Made by a program: the position numbers and the translations under genes. DNA of 64,000 nucleotides from the NCBI RefSeq assembly GCF_965228705.1, contig NZ_OZ245832.1:1488001-1552000 (forward strand). Reading direction: 5' to 3'. The notes beneath the pieces were generated by a model. That model did not search any database. It saw only the letters and a list, made by a program, of their open reading frames with translations, and was not told the DNA's origin. Origin of the DNA: Croceimicrobium sp965228705. GTDB lineage: Bacteria > Bacteroidota > Bacteroidia > Flavobacteriales > Schleiferiaceae. Every line of letters begins with the position of its first letter. Position 1 is the stretch's first letter. This document shows, one piece after another, positions 25,628 to 34,532 of the stretch.

Positions 25628-28600
25628 TTATTCAATAATTAAGCGACGACTGATGCGCTTGCCTTCGCTGCGCAGGATCACCATATAAACGCCCTTCGCT
25701 ACAGAAGGTAAGCTTATTTGATGTTCGCTGTCTGAGCTGAGGTCAGCTTGCTCGTAAATTACTTTACCAGCTAGATCAGTTACGGTCATGTCGAATGAAG
25801 ATCCCGTATTCGGAAGCTCCAAGCTAAACTGTCCATTGTTGGGGTTTGGATAGATTGCAATTTTAGAATTCAGCATTTCCTCTTCCAAAGAAATTCCCTG
25901 AACCACAACCGCAACAGTGGTATCATCAGTAGCACCACAACGGTCAGTTACCGTAAGAGTTACATTGTAAGTACCATTAGCTGAATAGCTGGTATTGGTA
26001 TTTACACCTGTACCATTCGAACCATTGTCGAAGGTCCAGTCATAAGTCACTGCATTAGTCGATGCAGAAGCATCAAAGCTTACATCGGCGCTGGTCATAG
26101 TTACATTAGTAATCTGAGCAGTGAAGGATGCCCAAATTGGACCAACAGAATCTGTTTTAAGGGTAAATGGACCGGCATAAGCACTGGTATCAGAACCACA
26201 GGTATCAGCTACCCATACATCGAACTCGGTATTCAATGGCAATCCGGTAATATCGAATGGTGATGTAACGATGCCAGTATAGCTTCCCTGACCAGGTGTA
26301 AATCCACTAGGACCGTATTGGATGATAGATCCACCGCTGTTGGAGGTCCAATCTACTGTTAGTGTATCACAGTCAGTAGCTGTAACATTCAAGGCAGTGG
26401 GTACCTGACAGGCAACTGTAATCGCCTCGTATACAAAATTATCAACATACACCTCATAAATGTCGGTGCCATGAACTAATGCAATGTTTTGCGCCGATCC
26501 TATTAAAGTAGGATCATCAAAATCATAAGTATAAGATTGATATACCCCAGCTGTAGTCGTTGTGATGGTATCCACAATTCGTAAGCTTCCAGCATCATAA
26601 GGATTGTCGAGTAATCCTACGAATAAGCTTTCAACTGTATTTTCAAAAGCTACTTCGAAAGAAATGCGATTTAAACCAGTACCTAAATCACTAAAGGTTG
26701 GACTTACTAAAATCGCTGTATCACCGGCATTAAAATCACCATCATTTAACTCAACCGCATTAGGAGCACTAGGAGCATTGGCTACACCAAAGTCGGGTAC
26801 ATCCACTAATTCAATATCACTTGCTCCAGGTCCAATAACCGTCCAACAAGGAATACCATCAAATGGATCTTGCGCTGGTGCTGCATCAAAGTTTTGACTA
26901 TAAGGCGCAGTCATAGGCAAACATTGAGTAGTAAAGCATTCTGGTCCAATTGTATCTGAGAAACCATTCGCACATTCTTCTACGATATAGAAACAATAGC
27001 CGGTAGAAGGAGTAAGATTTGTGAAGATAATAGAATCAGCAGCTGTAGGATTGAATACTGTACCATTTGCCGGAGACTGTCCTGCAGTAGTAAGAATAAT
27101 ATCAGTGCTAAGAATTACAGCACTACCTGGAGTCCAATACCCAACGGCGCCAGTGGTAGAAATACCATTCACTGCTAAACCTGTAGGATTAGCACAAGCA
27201 CGAGGGGTACGTACTTCGAAGTTATCAATAAACCAATCCGTATCCTCAGGATCATCAATCGAAGATCCCGCATAGAAACCAAACTTCACATAACCGGAAT
27301 AACCAGTTAAAGGAAGGGTGAAATGTTCACCGGTATTATCAATAGTATCATTGGCTGTTTTCACCCAAATAATATTGGCATCAGACCAGGTCTGACCATT
27401 ATCAGTTGAAATAACCAAAGCAAGTGAATCATCAGAACCAAAATAGCCTTGAGCGGTATTCGCATAATCGGTAACCGCTGCATCAAATTCAACTTGAAGG
27501 TTGGTGATGGCTGGGTCCAGATAAATACTTGGGCTGATTAACCATTCGTATTGACCATCGAAATAGATATTTACGCGTTGGCTGCTACTATTGCTAGTAC
27601 TATTACCATAGTCATCAAATCCCCAGGAAGAAGAAGTAGTACTGGTAAATGTAGTTGCACTACTCAACTGGCCATCGGCCTCTTGCCAGCCCCCATTATT
27701 AAAGGCAAAGCTGTTAAAGTCGTCTAGGAAATTGGTATTGTAGGCAGTAGTGAAAGTTATAGGACCTACCCAATCACTTACATCACCCACTCCACAACTA
27801 TCGCGTACATAGGCTTCATAAGTGGTTCCCACACTAAGACTAGTAGCGGTATAGGAGTTAGTACCTACATTCACAATATTACTTGGAGCCGGGCTAAAGC
27901 CAGGAGCACCAATCGCTAAATTAAAGTTGCTGGCACCACCGCTGGTCCAATCTAAATCCACTTGGGTTAATTGACTATTGGATGCCTGCAAAGCGGATGG
28001 ATCAGGACAGGTGGGTGGAGTACAGAATGAGTAGGGTCCAGTCCAAACACTGCTATCTCCAGGACCACAAATAGATCGTACTAAAAATTCATAGCAGCTC
28101 AATCCGCTTAAAGTATCAACCAATAAGGTGTCCGAGCTTACCATTGCTTGAGCTCCAGTGGTAGTTTGCGTTCCCTGATAAAAACCTTGGGGCCCGAACC
28201 ATACCTGATAGGAACTTCCGTTCCCAGATACATCATCCCATTTCAAAATGCTTTCCCAAGCGGTAGTTGCACTGTCTCGCAGCCCCTGTACTTGTGGACA
28301 TGGGGGCACTGCTTCTACATTAAAGTCATTTACATATAAATGAGGACCGTAATCAGTAACACCCAATAATTCAATAACCACATCATTACCGGTATAGGTG
28401 GCAGGGTCTAAAAGAATGATCTCTTCAATAAAAGAACCTACAGAAGTATTACCGGCAGAAGGATCATCAAAGGCAGGGCCTTTCAAATTTAAGATTGTAT
28501 CCCAGCTGGCAGTACCACTTAGTGCCTTAGCCCGCACAATAAATTGATCATCGGGATAAGTACTATTATAATGATGTGACCAGTAGAGGCGAACTTGGGC

Positions 28601-30511
28601 ATCCTGACTAATTGTAATAGGACGTGAAGTGATTACCGCCAATCCGCTTGAATTACTCCAGAAGTTAGCCAGAGCATAGCGATCAGGGCTGGAGCCTGAA
28701 GGTTCCCAGTTAAAGCCAACACTGGCAGTGGAATCCCAGCAGCTTAAAGGCCAGATTTCAAAATCCTCCACATAGGGCATGGATACTGAAGTACAAGTGG
28801 TGCTAGCAGTCAATGGACCGATGGTCTGACTAAAGGAACCACCACTACAGGTATCGGTTAAGTAAAAGTCATACAAAGTATTTGAACTTAAACCAGTAGC
28901 AGTATAGAAAGTATCGGTTGTGCTAGCAAATGTTCCACTTCCCGGGCTAAATCCTGCCGGACCATATTCAATGCCAAAGTTGGTACCTTGACCTGCATCC
29001 CAATTGATAGTGATACTATCTGAATAAGCTGTAACTAAACCAAGGTTAGAACTGGTATTACAAAGCTCCTCTTGAATGGAGAAATTATCAACTGCCCAGT
29101 ACCAATCATAATAGGCAGTATAATGGAATCGAACTTGCAAATTGGCATTAGCGTATGCTGTTAAATCGATTCGTTGATGGTCAGGATTAGACCAGGCCCC
29201 AATTGTAGAATTTTGGGACAAAACGGTAACCCAATTGGTTCCATCGTAAACTTCTACATATCCATTATCACTGCTATACCAAAGGTAGTATTGATCAAAC
29301 TCCAATATTAAGCTACCTGTAATTGAGGAAGCATCAATAACTGGAGAAATAAGGTATTCATCCATTGATGTACTACCTGCGGCATCGCTGTTTACAAAGG
29401 CAAAACCTGGATTTCCATCCAGATCACTTCCGGAATAATCTGAAGTCCAGGTCCAGGTAGCAGAGCTACCTGCACTATCAGCTACCGTAAAGCACCCTAA
29501 GCTACCATTAAAGTCTTCAGTATAAGGTAATGATTGTGCTAAACAGGGTAATTGCACCTTTATTGGGCCAAGCCATTGGCTATTACTACCACTGCATATA
29601 CGTCGTAAGTAAACATCGTAAAGTGTACCTGCTGTTAATCCGCTAATACCATACATACCAGTATTGGAGGTGTCTAAATTCTGTGCTGTTGAAGTAGCCT
29701 GATTAAAGCCTGCAGGACCCCAATTGATAATTACATCATCGCCAGCTACACCACTCCAATAAACATCAAAACCAGCAGTCGAAATGTTATGAATAGAATC
29801 TAAAACGGGAGCAGGACAAGCTGGGGGAGTAAAGCTATATACTTGATCTGTCACCACGGTATCCAAACTGGCGTATTCGGTAGAATTGGAAACTTTTGGA
29901 TTGGCAGTACCTACATCATAAACGGATAAAAAGCTGCTGGCTCCTGAAAGCCCGATTGAGGCATCTGGTCCAGTAATGCAAGAGTCACATTCCCAGCGAT
30001 AATGAAATTCTACCACATTAGTAGACTCATATAACTTTACCTGAAAGGAAACTACAGAATCGGATGCATTCCAACTCCACTCCCAATCTCTCCATTCAAA
30101 GGTGAACACCCGATTAGGGGCCGAACCTGTGGTTTCATATAATGCTGCAGAGGTATTCGCTTTACCATCATGATCATCCCATAGAGGAGCTACCAACGGT
30201 CTACGGCCAGATGAGCCATTATCCAAATCATTTCCTGAGGTCGAGGTAGCACCTTTAATAAAGGAAATGAAACCATCCGAAGCAGCTGCCACAGTATCGT
30301 AGCTCACACCTTCGAAGGTGAAATTGAAACCGATGGGTACATCGGCACTAGCATTATCGGCGAGAATTGCCGAAAGCGAATTTGCAGAAGGTCCTAGTTC
30401 CTGATAAGTAGAACTAGAAACCGAAAACGAATAATTGGCCGCTTGTTGAGACCAAATCAATCCGGGCGAAAAAAATAATAAGGCCCAGACCAAACGTAGT
30501 TTGTTCTTCAT
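25628..30511 (-). CDS. Giant T9SS type A secreted protein with Fn3, jelly-roll and PKD domains
   Basis: About 1627 residues with a signal peptide (LRLVWALLFFSPGLIWSQ). After an N-terminal beta domain (about 25-230), roughly six Fn3 modules alternate with about four jelly-roll domains of the choice-of-anchor or MAM-like type, each starting near PYxEDF or similar. Fn3 modules share a GPxGF-type strand and a Cys pair. A PKD domain (VSFDASASTNAVTYDWTF) precedes the type A sorting domain (IAIYPNPNNGQFSLELP, GKVIYEQ, KGVYMVILRSEG). It is probably a surface adhesin or glycan-binding protein. An ATG at 30580 is in frame but would precede the signal peptide. A strong terminator follows the stop. Confidence 0.88.
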   Translation of the reverse strand: MKNKLRLVWALLFFSPGLIWSQQAANYSFSVSSSTYQELGPSANSLSAILADNASADVPIGFNFTFEGVSYDTVAAASDGFISFIKGATSTSGNDLDNGSSGRRPLVAPLWDDHDGKANTSAALYETTGSAPNRVFTFEWRDWEWSWNASDSVVSFQVKLYESTNVVEFHYRWECDSCITGPDASIGLSGASSFLSVYDVGTANPKVSNSTEYASLDTVVTDQVYSFTPPACPAPVLDSIHNISTAGFDVYWSGVAGDDVIINWGPAGFNQATSTAQNLDTSNTGMYGISGLTAGTLYDVYLRRICSGSNSQWLGPIKVQLPCLAQSLPYTEDFNGSLGCFTVADSAGSSATWTWTSDYSGSDLDGNPGFAFVNSDAAGSTSMDEYLISPVIDASSITGSLILEFDQYYLWYSSDNGYVEVYDGTNWVTVLSQNSTIGAWSNPDHQRIDLTAYANANLQVRFHYTAYYDWYWAVDNFSIQEELCNTSSNLGLVTAYSDSITINWDAGQGTNFGIEYGPAGFSPGSGTFASTTDTFYTATGLSSNTLYDFYLTDTCSGGSFSQTIGPLTASTTCTSVSMPYVEDFEIWPLSCWDSTASVGFNWEPSGSSPDRYALANFWSNSSGLAVITSRPITISQDAQVRLYWSHHYNSTYPDDQFIVRAKALSGTASWDTILNLKGPAFDDPSAGNTSVGSFIEEIILLDPATYTGNDVVIELLGVTDYGPHLYVNDFNVEAVPPCPQVQGLRDSATTAWESILKWDDVSGNGSSYQVWFGPQGFYQGTQTTTGAQAMVSSDTLLVDTLSGLSCYEFLVRSICGPGDSSVWTGPYSFCTPPTCPDPSALQASNSQLTQVDLDWTSGGASNFNLAIGAPGFSPAPSNIVNVGTNSYTATSLSVGTTYEAYVRDSCGVGDVSDWVGPITFTTAYNTNFLDDFNSFAFNNGGWQEADGQLSSATTFTSTTSSSWGFDDYGNSTSNSSSQRVNIYFDGQYEWLISPSIYLDPAITNLQVEFDAAVTDYANTAQGYFGSDDSLALVISTDNGQTWSDANIIWVKTANDTIDNTGEHFTLPLTGYSGYVKFGFYAGSSIDDPEDTDWFIDNFEVRTPRACANPTGLAVNGISTTGAVGYWTPGSAVILSTDIILTTAGQSPANGTVFNPTAADSIIFTNLTPSTGYCFYIVEECANGFSDTIGPECFTTQCLPMTAPYSQNFDAAPAQDPFDGIPCWTVIGPGASDIELVDVPDFGVANAPSAPNAVELNDGDFNAGDTAILVSPTFSDLGTGLNRISFEVAFENTVESLFVGLLDNPYDAGSLRIVDTITTTTAGVYQSYTYDFDDPTLIGSAQNIALVHGTDIYEVYVDNFVYEAITVACQVPTALNVTATDCDTLTVDWTSNSGGSIIQYGPSGFTPGQGSYTGIVTSPFDITGLPLNTEFDVWVADTCGSDTSAYAGPFTLKTDSVGPIWASFTAQITNVTMTSADVSFDASASTNAVTYDWTFDNGSNGTGVNTNTSYSANGTYNVTLTVTDRCGATDDTTVAVVVQGISLEEEMLNSKIAIYPNPNNGQFSLELPNTGSSFDMTVTDLAGKVIYEQADLSSDSEHQISLPSVAKGVYMVILRSEGKRISRRLIIE

Positions 30512-31018
30512 CTTAGGATTCTTGGTTAGTAAATAAGGGTTAGTAATTGGTAAACTAACACAATAAAAACCAAGGATCAAAAGGAATTAAACCGCGCTTT
30601 TTCAAGAATAAAGCATATTTGTCAATTCTTGCTTTAATGTTGAATTACCCAACCATTTTGCATTTCACACCAACAAAACCACTTTTCAAATACAGCTTTA
30701 CTGAGACAGAGCATCTTAGTCCTTTCAAACAGGCTAAAAATCAAAGGACTTTAAATTCATAAAATTGGCCTCTTAATGATATTAATCCGTGAATTTTAAA
30801 AAACACCAATATTGAAAAGCTTCAATATTACCACGCAAACCACTAACTACCAATCAATTACGACTGCCTTAATCAAAGGCAACCTAAAGCTCAATAGAAA
30901 TAATGCCAATGATTTGGGAATAGAGCGAAAAAAAGTGGTGATTTTCCGTAATAATTTTCCTCTCAAATGCCGGAGAGATGCCTATTGGGCTCCAAAATGT
31001 GGTTTTAAAACAAAGAAA
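30512..31018. other. Long gap upstream of the giant T9SS gene
   Basis: About 500 bases between the T9SS gene and the rplI terminator. It is AT-rich and holds no convincing gene; a 73-codon plus-strand frame at 30812-31033 runs through the rplI terminator and has no family likeness. I see one inverted repeat (30808-30829) and no exact TAnnTTTG element for the T9SS gene. It could hold a small RNA, but nothing in it proves that. Confidence 0.5.
30808..30829. repeat. Inverted repeat AATATTGAA-AAGC-TTCAATATT
   Basis: Two perfect 9-base arms (30808-30816 and 30821-30829) flank AAGC. There is no following T-run, so a terminator is unlikely. It could be an operator or a hairpin about 300 bases upstream of the T9SS start. 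Confidence 0.5.
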
Positions 31019-31048
31019 AACCCCGAATCCTAAAAAGAATTCGGGGTT
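31019..31048 (-). terminator. Rho-independent terminator of the rpsF-rpsR-rplI operon
   Basis: AACCCCGAATCC (31019-31030) and GAATTCGGGGTT (31037-31048) pair over 11 of 12 bases with a TAAAAA loop. On the minus strand TTTTTCTTTG follows the stem. It lies 23 bases after the rplI stop. Confidence 0.85.
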
Positions 31049-31071
31049 AATATGAAGTTCGAATCTATTTC

Positions 31072-31524
31072 TTAAGCTTGTTCAGCTACTACTTCAAAGT
31101 TGAATTCTACATTCACCTCGCGATGCAAACGGATGTGCGCCACATAAGGTCCGGTAGCCTTAACGGTACCACCTTGGATTTGAATGTATTTACGATCGAT
31201 GCTATGACCATTTTTAGCCAATTCATCGGCCAGGTCAGCATTGTTCAGGGATCCGAACAATTTGTTACCCTTACCAACTTTAGCGATCATTTTGATCTCT
31301 AAGCCGTTCAGGCCTTCAGCAGTTTTCTTCGCATCTTCGATAGCCTTAGCTTCTTTGTGCATGCGCTGCTTAATGTTCTCAGCTAAAACCTTCTTTGCAG
31401 ATGGAGTAGCTAATTCGGCATATCCTTGAGGAATCAGGTAATTACGACCGTAACCGTTTTTAACAGTTACAACGTCGTCTTTATAACCTAAATGCTCTAC
31501 GTCTTGTTTCAGAATTACTTCCAT
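31072..31524 (-). CDS. rplI: 50S ribosomal protein L9
   Basis: A 150-residue ribosomal protein. The N-terminal domain MEVILKQDVEHLGYKDDVVTVKNGYGRNYLIPQG is the L9 signature in slightly extended form, followed by the long central helix and the C-terminal RNA-binding domain. L9 binds 23S rRNA near the L1 stalk and limits frameshifting. It is last in the rpsF-rpsR-rplI operon, nine bases after rpsR, and is followed by a strong terminator. Confidence 0.97.
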   Translation of the reverse strand: MEVILKQDVEHLGYKDDVVTVKNGYGRNYLIPQGYAELATPSAKKVLAENIKQRMHKEAKAIEDAKKTAEGLNGLEIKMIAKVGKGNKLFGSLNNADLADELAKNGHSIDRKYIQIQGGTVKATGPYVAHIRLHREVNVEFNFEVVAEQA

Positions 31525-31533
31525 GGTTCCGGC

Positions 31534-31821
31534 TTATTTAAGGTTATCGGTAACATATGGCAAGATGGCCAAGTGACGGGCACGCTTAATAGCGGTAGAA
31601 ACTTTACGCTGATACTTCAAAGAAGTACCGGTAATACGACGAGGAAGGATTTTACCTTGCTCATTCAAAAACTGAGCGAGGAAATCGGGATCCTTATAAT
31701 CCACGTATTTGATACCGTAGCGACGGAAACGACAAAACTTTTCGCGCTTGCCAGTATCAATTTTCAGGGGTTGTAAGTAACGAATTTCGGATTGGTTTGA
31801 TCCGGTATCCAATTCTGCCAT
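31534..31821 (-). CDS. rpsR: 30S ribosomal protein S18
   Basis: A 95-residue ribosomal protein with the core KFCRFRRYGIKYVDYKD and the C-terminal ILPRRITGTSLKYQRKV motif that contacts 16S rRNA. S18 forms a heterodimer with S6, encoded 12 bases upstream. Length is slightly above the usual 75-90 because of a short N-terminal extension common in this phylum. Confidence 0.97.
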   Translation of the reverse strand: MAELDTGSNQSEIRYLQPLKIDTGKREKFCRFRRYGIKYVDYKDPDFLAQFLNEQGKILPRRITGTSLKYQRKVSTAIKRARHLAILPYVTDNLK

Positions 31822-31833
31822 GATCTAAATCTT

Positions 31834-32169
31834 TTAAGCGTTTTGCAATTTCTGACGACGCACCTTGGCATAATCCACATGGTGCTTGTCCATTCTAACA
31901 TTCAAGAAACGGATAATGCGCTCATCGCGTTTCATTTCTACTTCAAGTGGAGTGATGATCTCACCCTCAGCTTGGAATTCCATCAAATGGTAGAAACCAC
32001 TGCGCTTGCTCTGAATTGGATAAGCGAGTTTCTTAAGGCCCCAGTTTTCGAGGTGCAGGACCTTACCACCCTTGGCTTCGATGAAGCCTTTGAATTTTTC
32101 TACCGTTTCCCTTACCTGTTCTTCAGATAAGACGGGATGCATGATGAAAACGGATTCGTATTGATTCAT
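31834..32169 (-). CDS. rpsF: 30S ribosomal protein S6
   Basis: A 111-residue ribosomal protein starting MNQYESVFIMHPVLSEEQV, with the KKLAYPIQ and RDERIIRFL motifs of S6. S6 pairs with S18 on the 30S platform. It is first in the operon; an exact -7 element lies 51 bases upstream. No single-strand-binding protein gene follows, unlike the arrangement in many other bacteria. Confidence 0.97.
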   Translation of the reverse strand: MNQYESVFIMHPVLSEEQVRETVEKFKGFIEAKGGKVLHLENWGLKKLAYPIQSKRSGFYHLMEFQAEGEIITPLEVEMKRDERIIRFLNVRMDKHHVDYAKVRRQKLQNA

Positions 32170-32220
32170 CTGTTAAACAATTAAAAATTAAACCTTTAAA
32201 ACCTTCGTTAAAAAGGACGG

Positions 32221-32228
32221 CAAAAGTA
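32221..32228 (-). promoter_or_regulatory. TAnnTTTG -7 element for rpsF
   Basis: The minus strand reads TACTTTTG, an exact -7 match, in the gap between rpsF and the type B T9SS gene. The predicted leader is about 45 bases. No TTG at the right spacing is seen. Confidence 0.6.
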
Positions 32229-32365
32229 AGGAAAAAAGATGAAGGAATAAGGCGGAAGTTCAGAAAGATCTGCTAAGTGTAAGAGCATCCCCGATGCTTC
32301 CTATATCATTGATCAATCCTAAGCCAGATTTCAATGCTCTACAGCCCTTTGGAATAAAGCAGCCC

Positions 32366-34399
32366 TTAACGATAAAGCCGAATGGTTCCTTCCTTATAGC
32401 CCTCATGAATAAGACCATTTATTTCAGAGCTGAAGTACATTTTATAAATAAACACTCCCGCTGGTACCTCGGTCCCCTTATAAGTGCCATCCCAGAAATC
32501 TTCAGGTCCAGTATTCTCAAAGACCTTAATTCCCCAACGATTAAAAATCTGAATCGAATAATCAAAATTGTTGCAAGCGCTCTTAATGATATAGCTATCG
32601 TTTAGATTATCATGATTAGGGGTAAAAGCATTGGGCAATAGAAAATCACATTCACATGACTGTATCTCCAGTTTAAAGGTATCCGTCCAAAGTCCGCAAG
32701 GCTGATAATATTCTATAAGGTAATCTCCGGTTTGACTAAACTGATATAATCCATTTTGAGCGGTCTCACCATTCACTTTGATCTCCTCAATCGGCCACTG
32801 ATTGAAGTCCTTATACAGGGAAGCTCCCATACATAATATTGTATCCTCCAAGGTCTCCGGTTCTAATCCCGATAGATCGTAAACATTATATACCAGATTT
32901 TTCTGGCTGCATTCATTATCCAGATGCAGATTATAATTTCCGCCTTGGGAAAGCCATTGGAGTGAATTTGGATGATTATTAGACCAGTAAAAGTTAATAG
33001 CAGTATCCAAAGCCAATCCTATTTGAATGCTATCCCCAGCTTCACATATAAATAAAGAATCCGCAATATTAGGTGATGGTAATTCCGGTGGACTACTCAC
33101 ATAAAATGTATCCACAACTGTATCACATTGCAATGAAACCCGACACCAAAAAATGCCTGAGGTACTCACATTAATTTGAGCTTGGGAACTACCAGTAGAC
33201 CATAATAGCCCATAACCAGGACTGGTACGGCTACCAATTTGAATTGAAGTACCCGGACAGACCAGAGTATCGGTAATTCGGGGAATCAATGTTTGAATGA
33301 CCTGAATGCGCACAGTATCATTTACCGTCCCGCAGTAAGAATAGACTTGTACCGTCAAATTTGTGCTGGAATTAAAAGTCCGAATTTTCGAGGTATCTCC
33401 ATCCGACCACAATATGCTATCTGCCGCAGAAGCGGAATAATTAACCGTAAGCGATTGACCAGCACAAACAACGGTATCAATTAACTGGGCCTGAGCCAAA
33501 GGAACAACACCTACTATTATCGTGTCATGTAGGGTATCATTGGTGGTCGTTGCCCTAATCCAATAGCTACCTGCCTGGCTAATCCAACGAGTATTTGAGC
33601 TGGAATTATTATCCCATAAATACGAAACACCAATTGTGTTGGGCATGCTAATTAGGATGCTATCTCCATCGCAAATAGTGGTATCAGACGGCAAGCCCCT
33701 TAGAGGAATCGGTAATTCAGATTGATGTAAAGAATCCACTTGTGTGGAATCCAATGCACAATCATATATTTTCACATCATCAATACGGCCTTTAAAGAAA
33801 TTGGCATTTCGCATTCGGTTTGAGCCCATTACCAATTTATCATAGGCACCAAAGCCACTGCCGTTTCCATTAGATGCCCCTTTTGCAGTTTGAACACCAT
33901 TCACATAATAGAAACAGCTATCTATGGTTCGAACCAAAACGGCATGATACCAAACATTAGTAATAATTCCTAAGCCGTAAACTACATTCCCAACACCACC
34001 TGCTCTTCCTTCTAAATTACCTCCGGAAATAGCTGATGAAAAAGAACCATAGCTTAAACTATTTGCATCATGAGCGAGAATCGCATTGATCGCTGAAGTA
34101 CGTTCAGCATAGAACCAATAACTAACGGTACGCTCCTGATAATCAAAGGTTGTTAAGGTGTTTAAATAATCATTGACTCCATCAAAATAGGTAGCACCAT
34201 TAGGATTCCCGTAGCGATCTCCGGCAGTAGTTTGTGGGCCGCCAACAAATATCCCGTGATTTAAATTGGCACTGGAATCGGCTGCATTTCCATCTAACAT
34301 GTAATGCGCCTGGAGGCTGCATTGCGCATTTAATTCTTGTATTCCCGAAATAGAATAAAAAAGAACTAGCGTAAAAATCAGGTTTTGAAGTACTTTCAT
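32366..34399 (-). CDS. T9SS type B secreted protein with LamG domain
   Basis: A 677-residue protein with a signal peptide (LIFTLVLFYSISGIQELNAQ). Residues 25-225 are a LamG/concanavalin-like domain (YFDGVNDYLNTL, VSYWFYAERT, GRIDDVKIYDCAL). About four Ig-like stretches follow, each with a D-T-xx-C-x-G start and a W strand. The last 90 residues are a CHU_C/gliding-motility C-terminal domain (LPNAFTPNHDNLND, FNRWGIKVFEN, DGTYKGTEVPAGVF), the type B sorting signal for T9SS. LamG suggests glycan binding on the cell surface or in the medium. It lies head to head with dnaX. Confidence 0.9.
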   Translation of the reverse strand: MKVLQNLIFTLVLFYSISGIQELNAQCSLQAHYMLDGNAADSSANLNHGIFVGGPQTTAGDRYGNPNGATYFDGVNDYLNTLTTFDYQERTVSYWFYAERTSAINAILAHDANSLSYGSFSSAISGGNLEGRAGGVGNVVYGLGIITNVWYHAVLVRTIDSCFYYVNGVQTAKGASNGNGSGFGAYDKLVMGSNRMRNANFFKGRIDDVKIYDCALDSTQVDSLHQSELPIPLRGLPSDTTICDGDSILISMPNTIGVSYLWDNNSSSNTRWISQAGSYWIRATTTNDTLHDTIIVGVVPLAQAQLIDTVVCAGQSLTVNYSASAADSILWSDGDTSKIRTFNSSTNLTVQVYSYCGTVNDTVRIQVIQTLIPRITDTLVCPGTSIQIGSRTSPGYGLLWSTGSSQAQINVSTSGIFWCRVSLQCDTVVDTFYVSSPPELPSPNIADSLFICEAGDSIQIGLALDTAINFYWSNNHPNSLQWLSQGGNYNLHLDNECSQKNLVYNVYDLSGLEPETLEDTILCMGASLYKDFNQWPIEEIKVNGETAQNGLYQFSQTGDYLIEYYQPCGLWTDTFKLEIQSCECDFLLPNAFTPNHDNLNDSYIIKSACNNFDYSIQIFNRWGIKVFENTGPEDFWDGTYKGTEVPAGVFIYKMYFSSEINGLIHEGYKEGTIRLYR

Positions 34400-34517
34400 G
34401 GTTCTTTGAGATCCGTAAAACTAAGAAAGACCGTCCTTAATTAGCCGCCCAATTCTTAAGTTCTTTCTATCGTGAATAACTGCTCCTTTAAATTATAAGT
34501 TCAAAACTCAAGAATTT

Positions 34518-34525
34518 TATCTTTG
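34518..34525 (+). promoter_or_regulatory. TAnnTTTG -7 element for dnaX
   Basis: The plus strand reads TATCTTTG, an exact -7 match that ends only seven bases before the dnaX ATG. If used, the mRNA would have a leader of only a few bases and be nearly leaderless. Confidence 0.6.
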
Positions 34526-34532
34526 CCCCCTT

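Noticed and set aside
30812..31033. A 73-codon plus-strand frame
   Set aside because: It reads through the rplI terminator and has no recognisable family, signal peptide or promoter.
32170..32228. S6:S18 autoregulatory RNA in the rpsF leader
   Set aside because: A CCTT...AAGG stem and a CCG are present, but the CCG lies at or before the expected transcription start and the structure does not clearly match the motif.
32284..32298. Terminator of the LamG type B gene
   Set aside because: AGCATC/GATGCT form only a 6-bp stem with a 3-base loop and no T-run on the minus strand.
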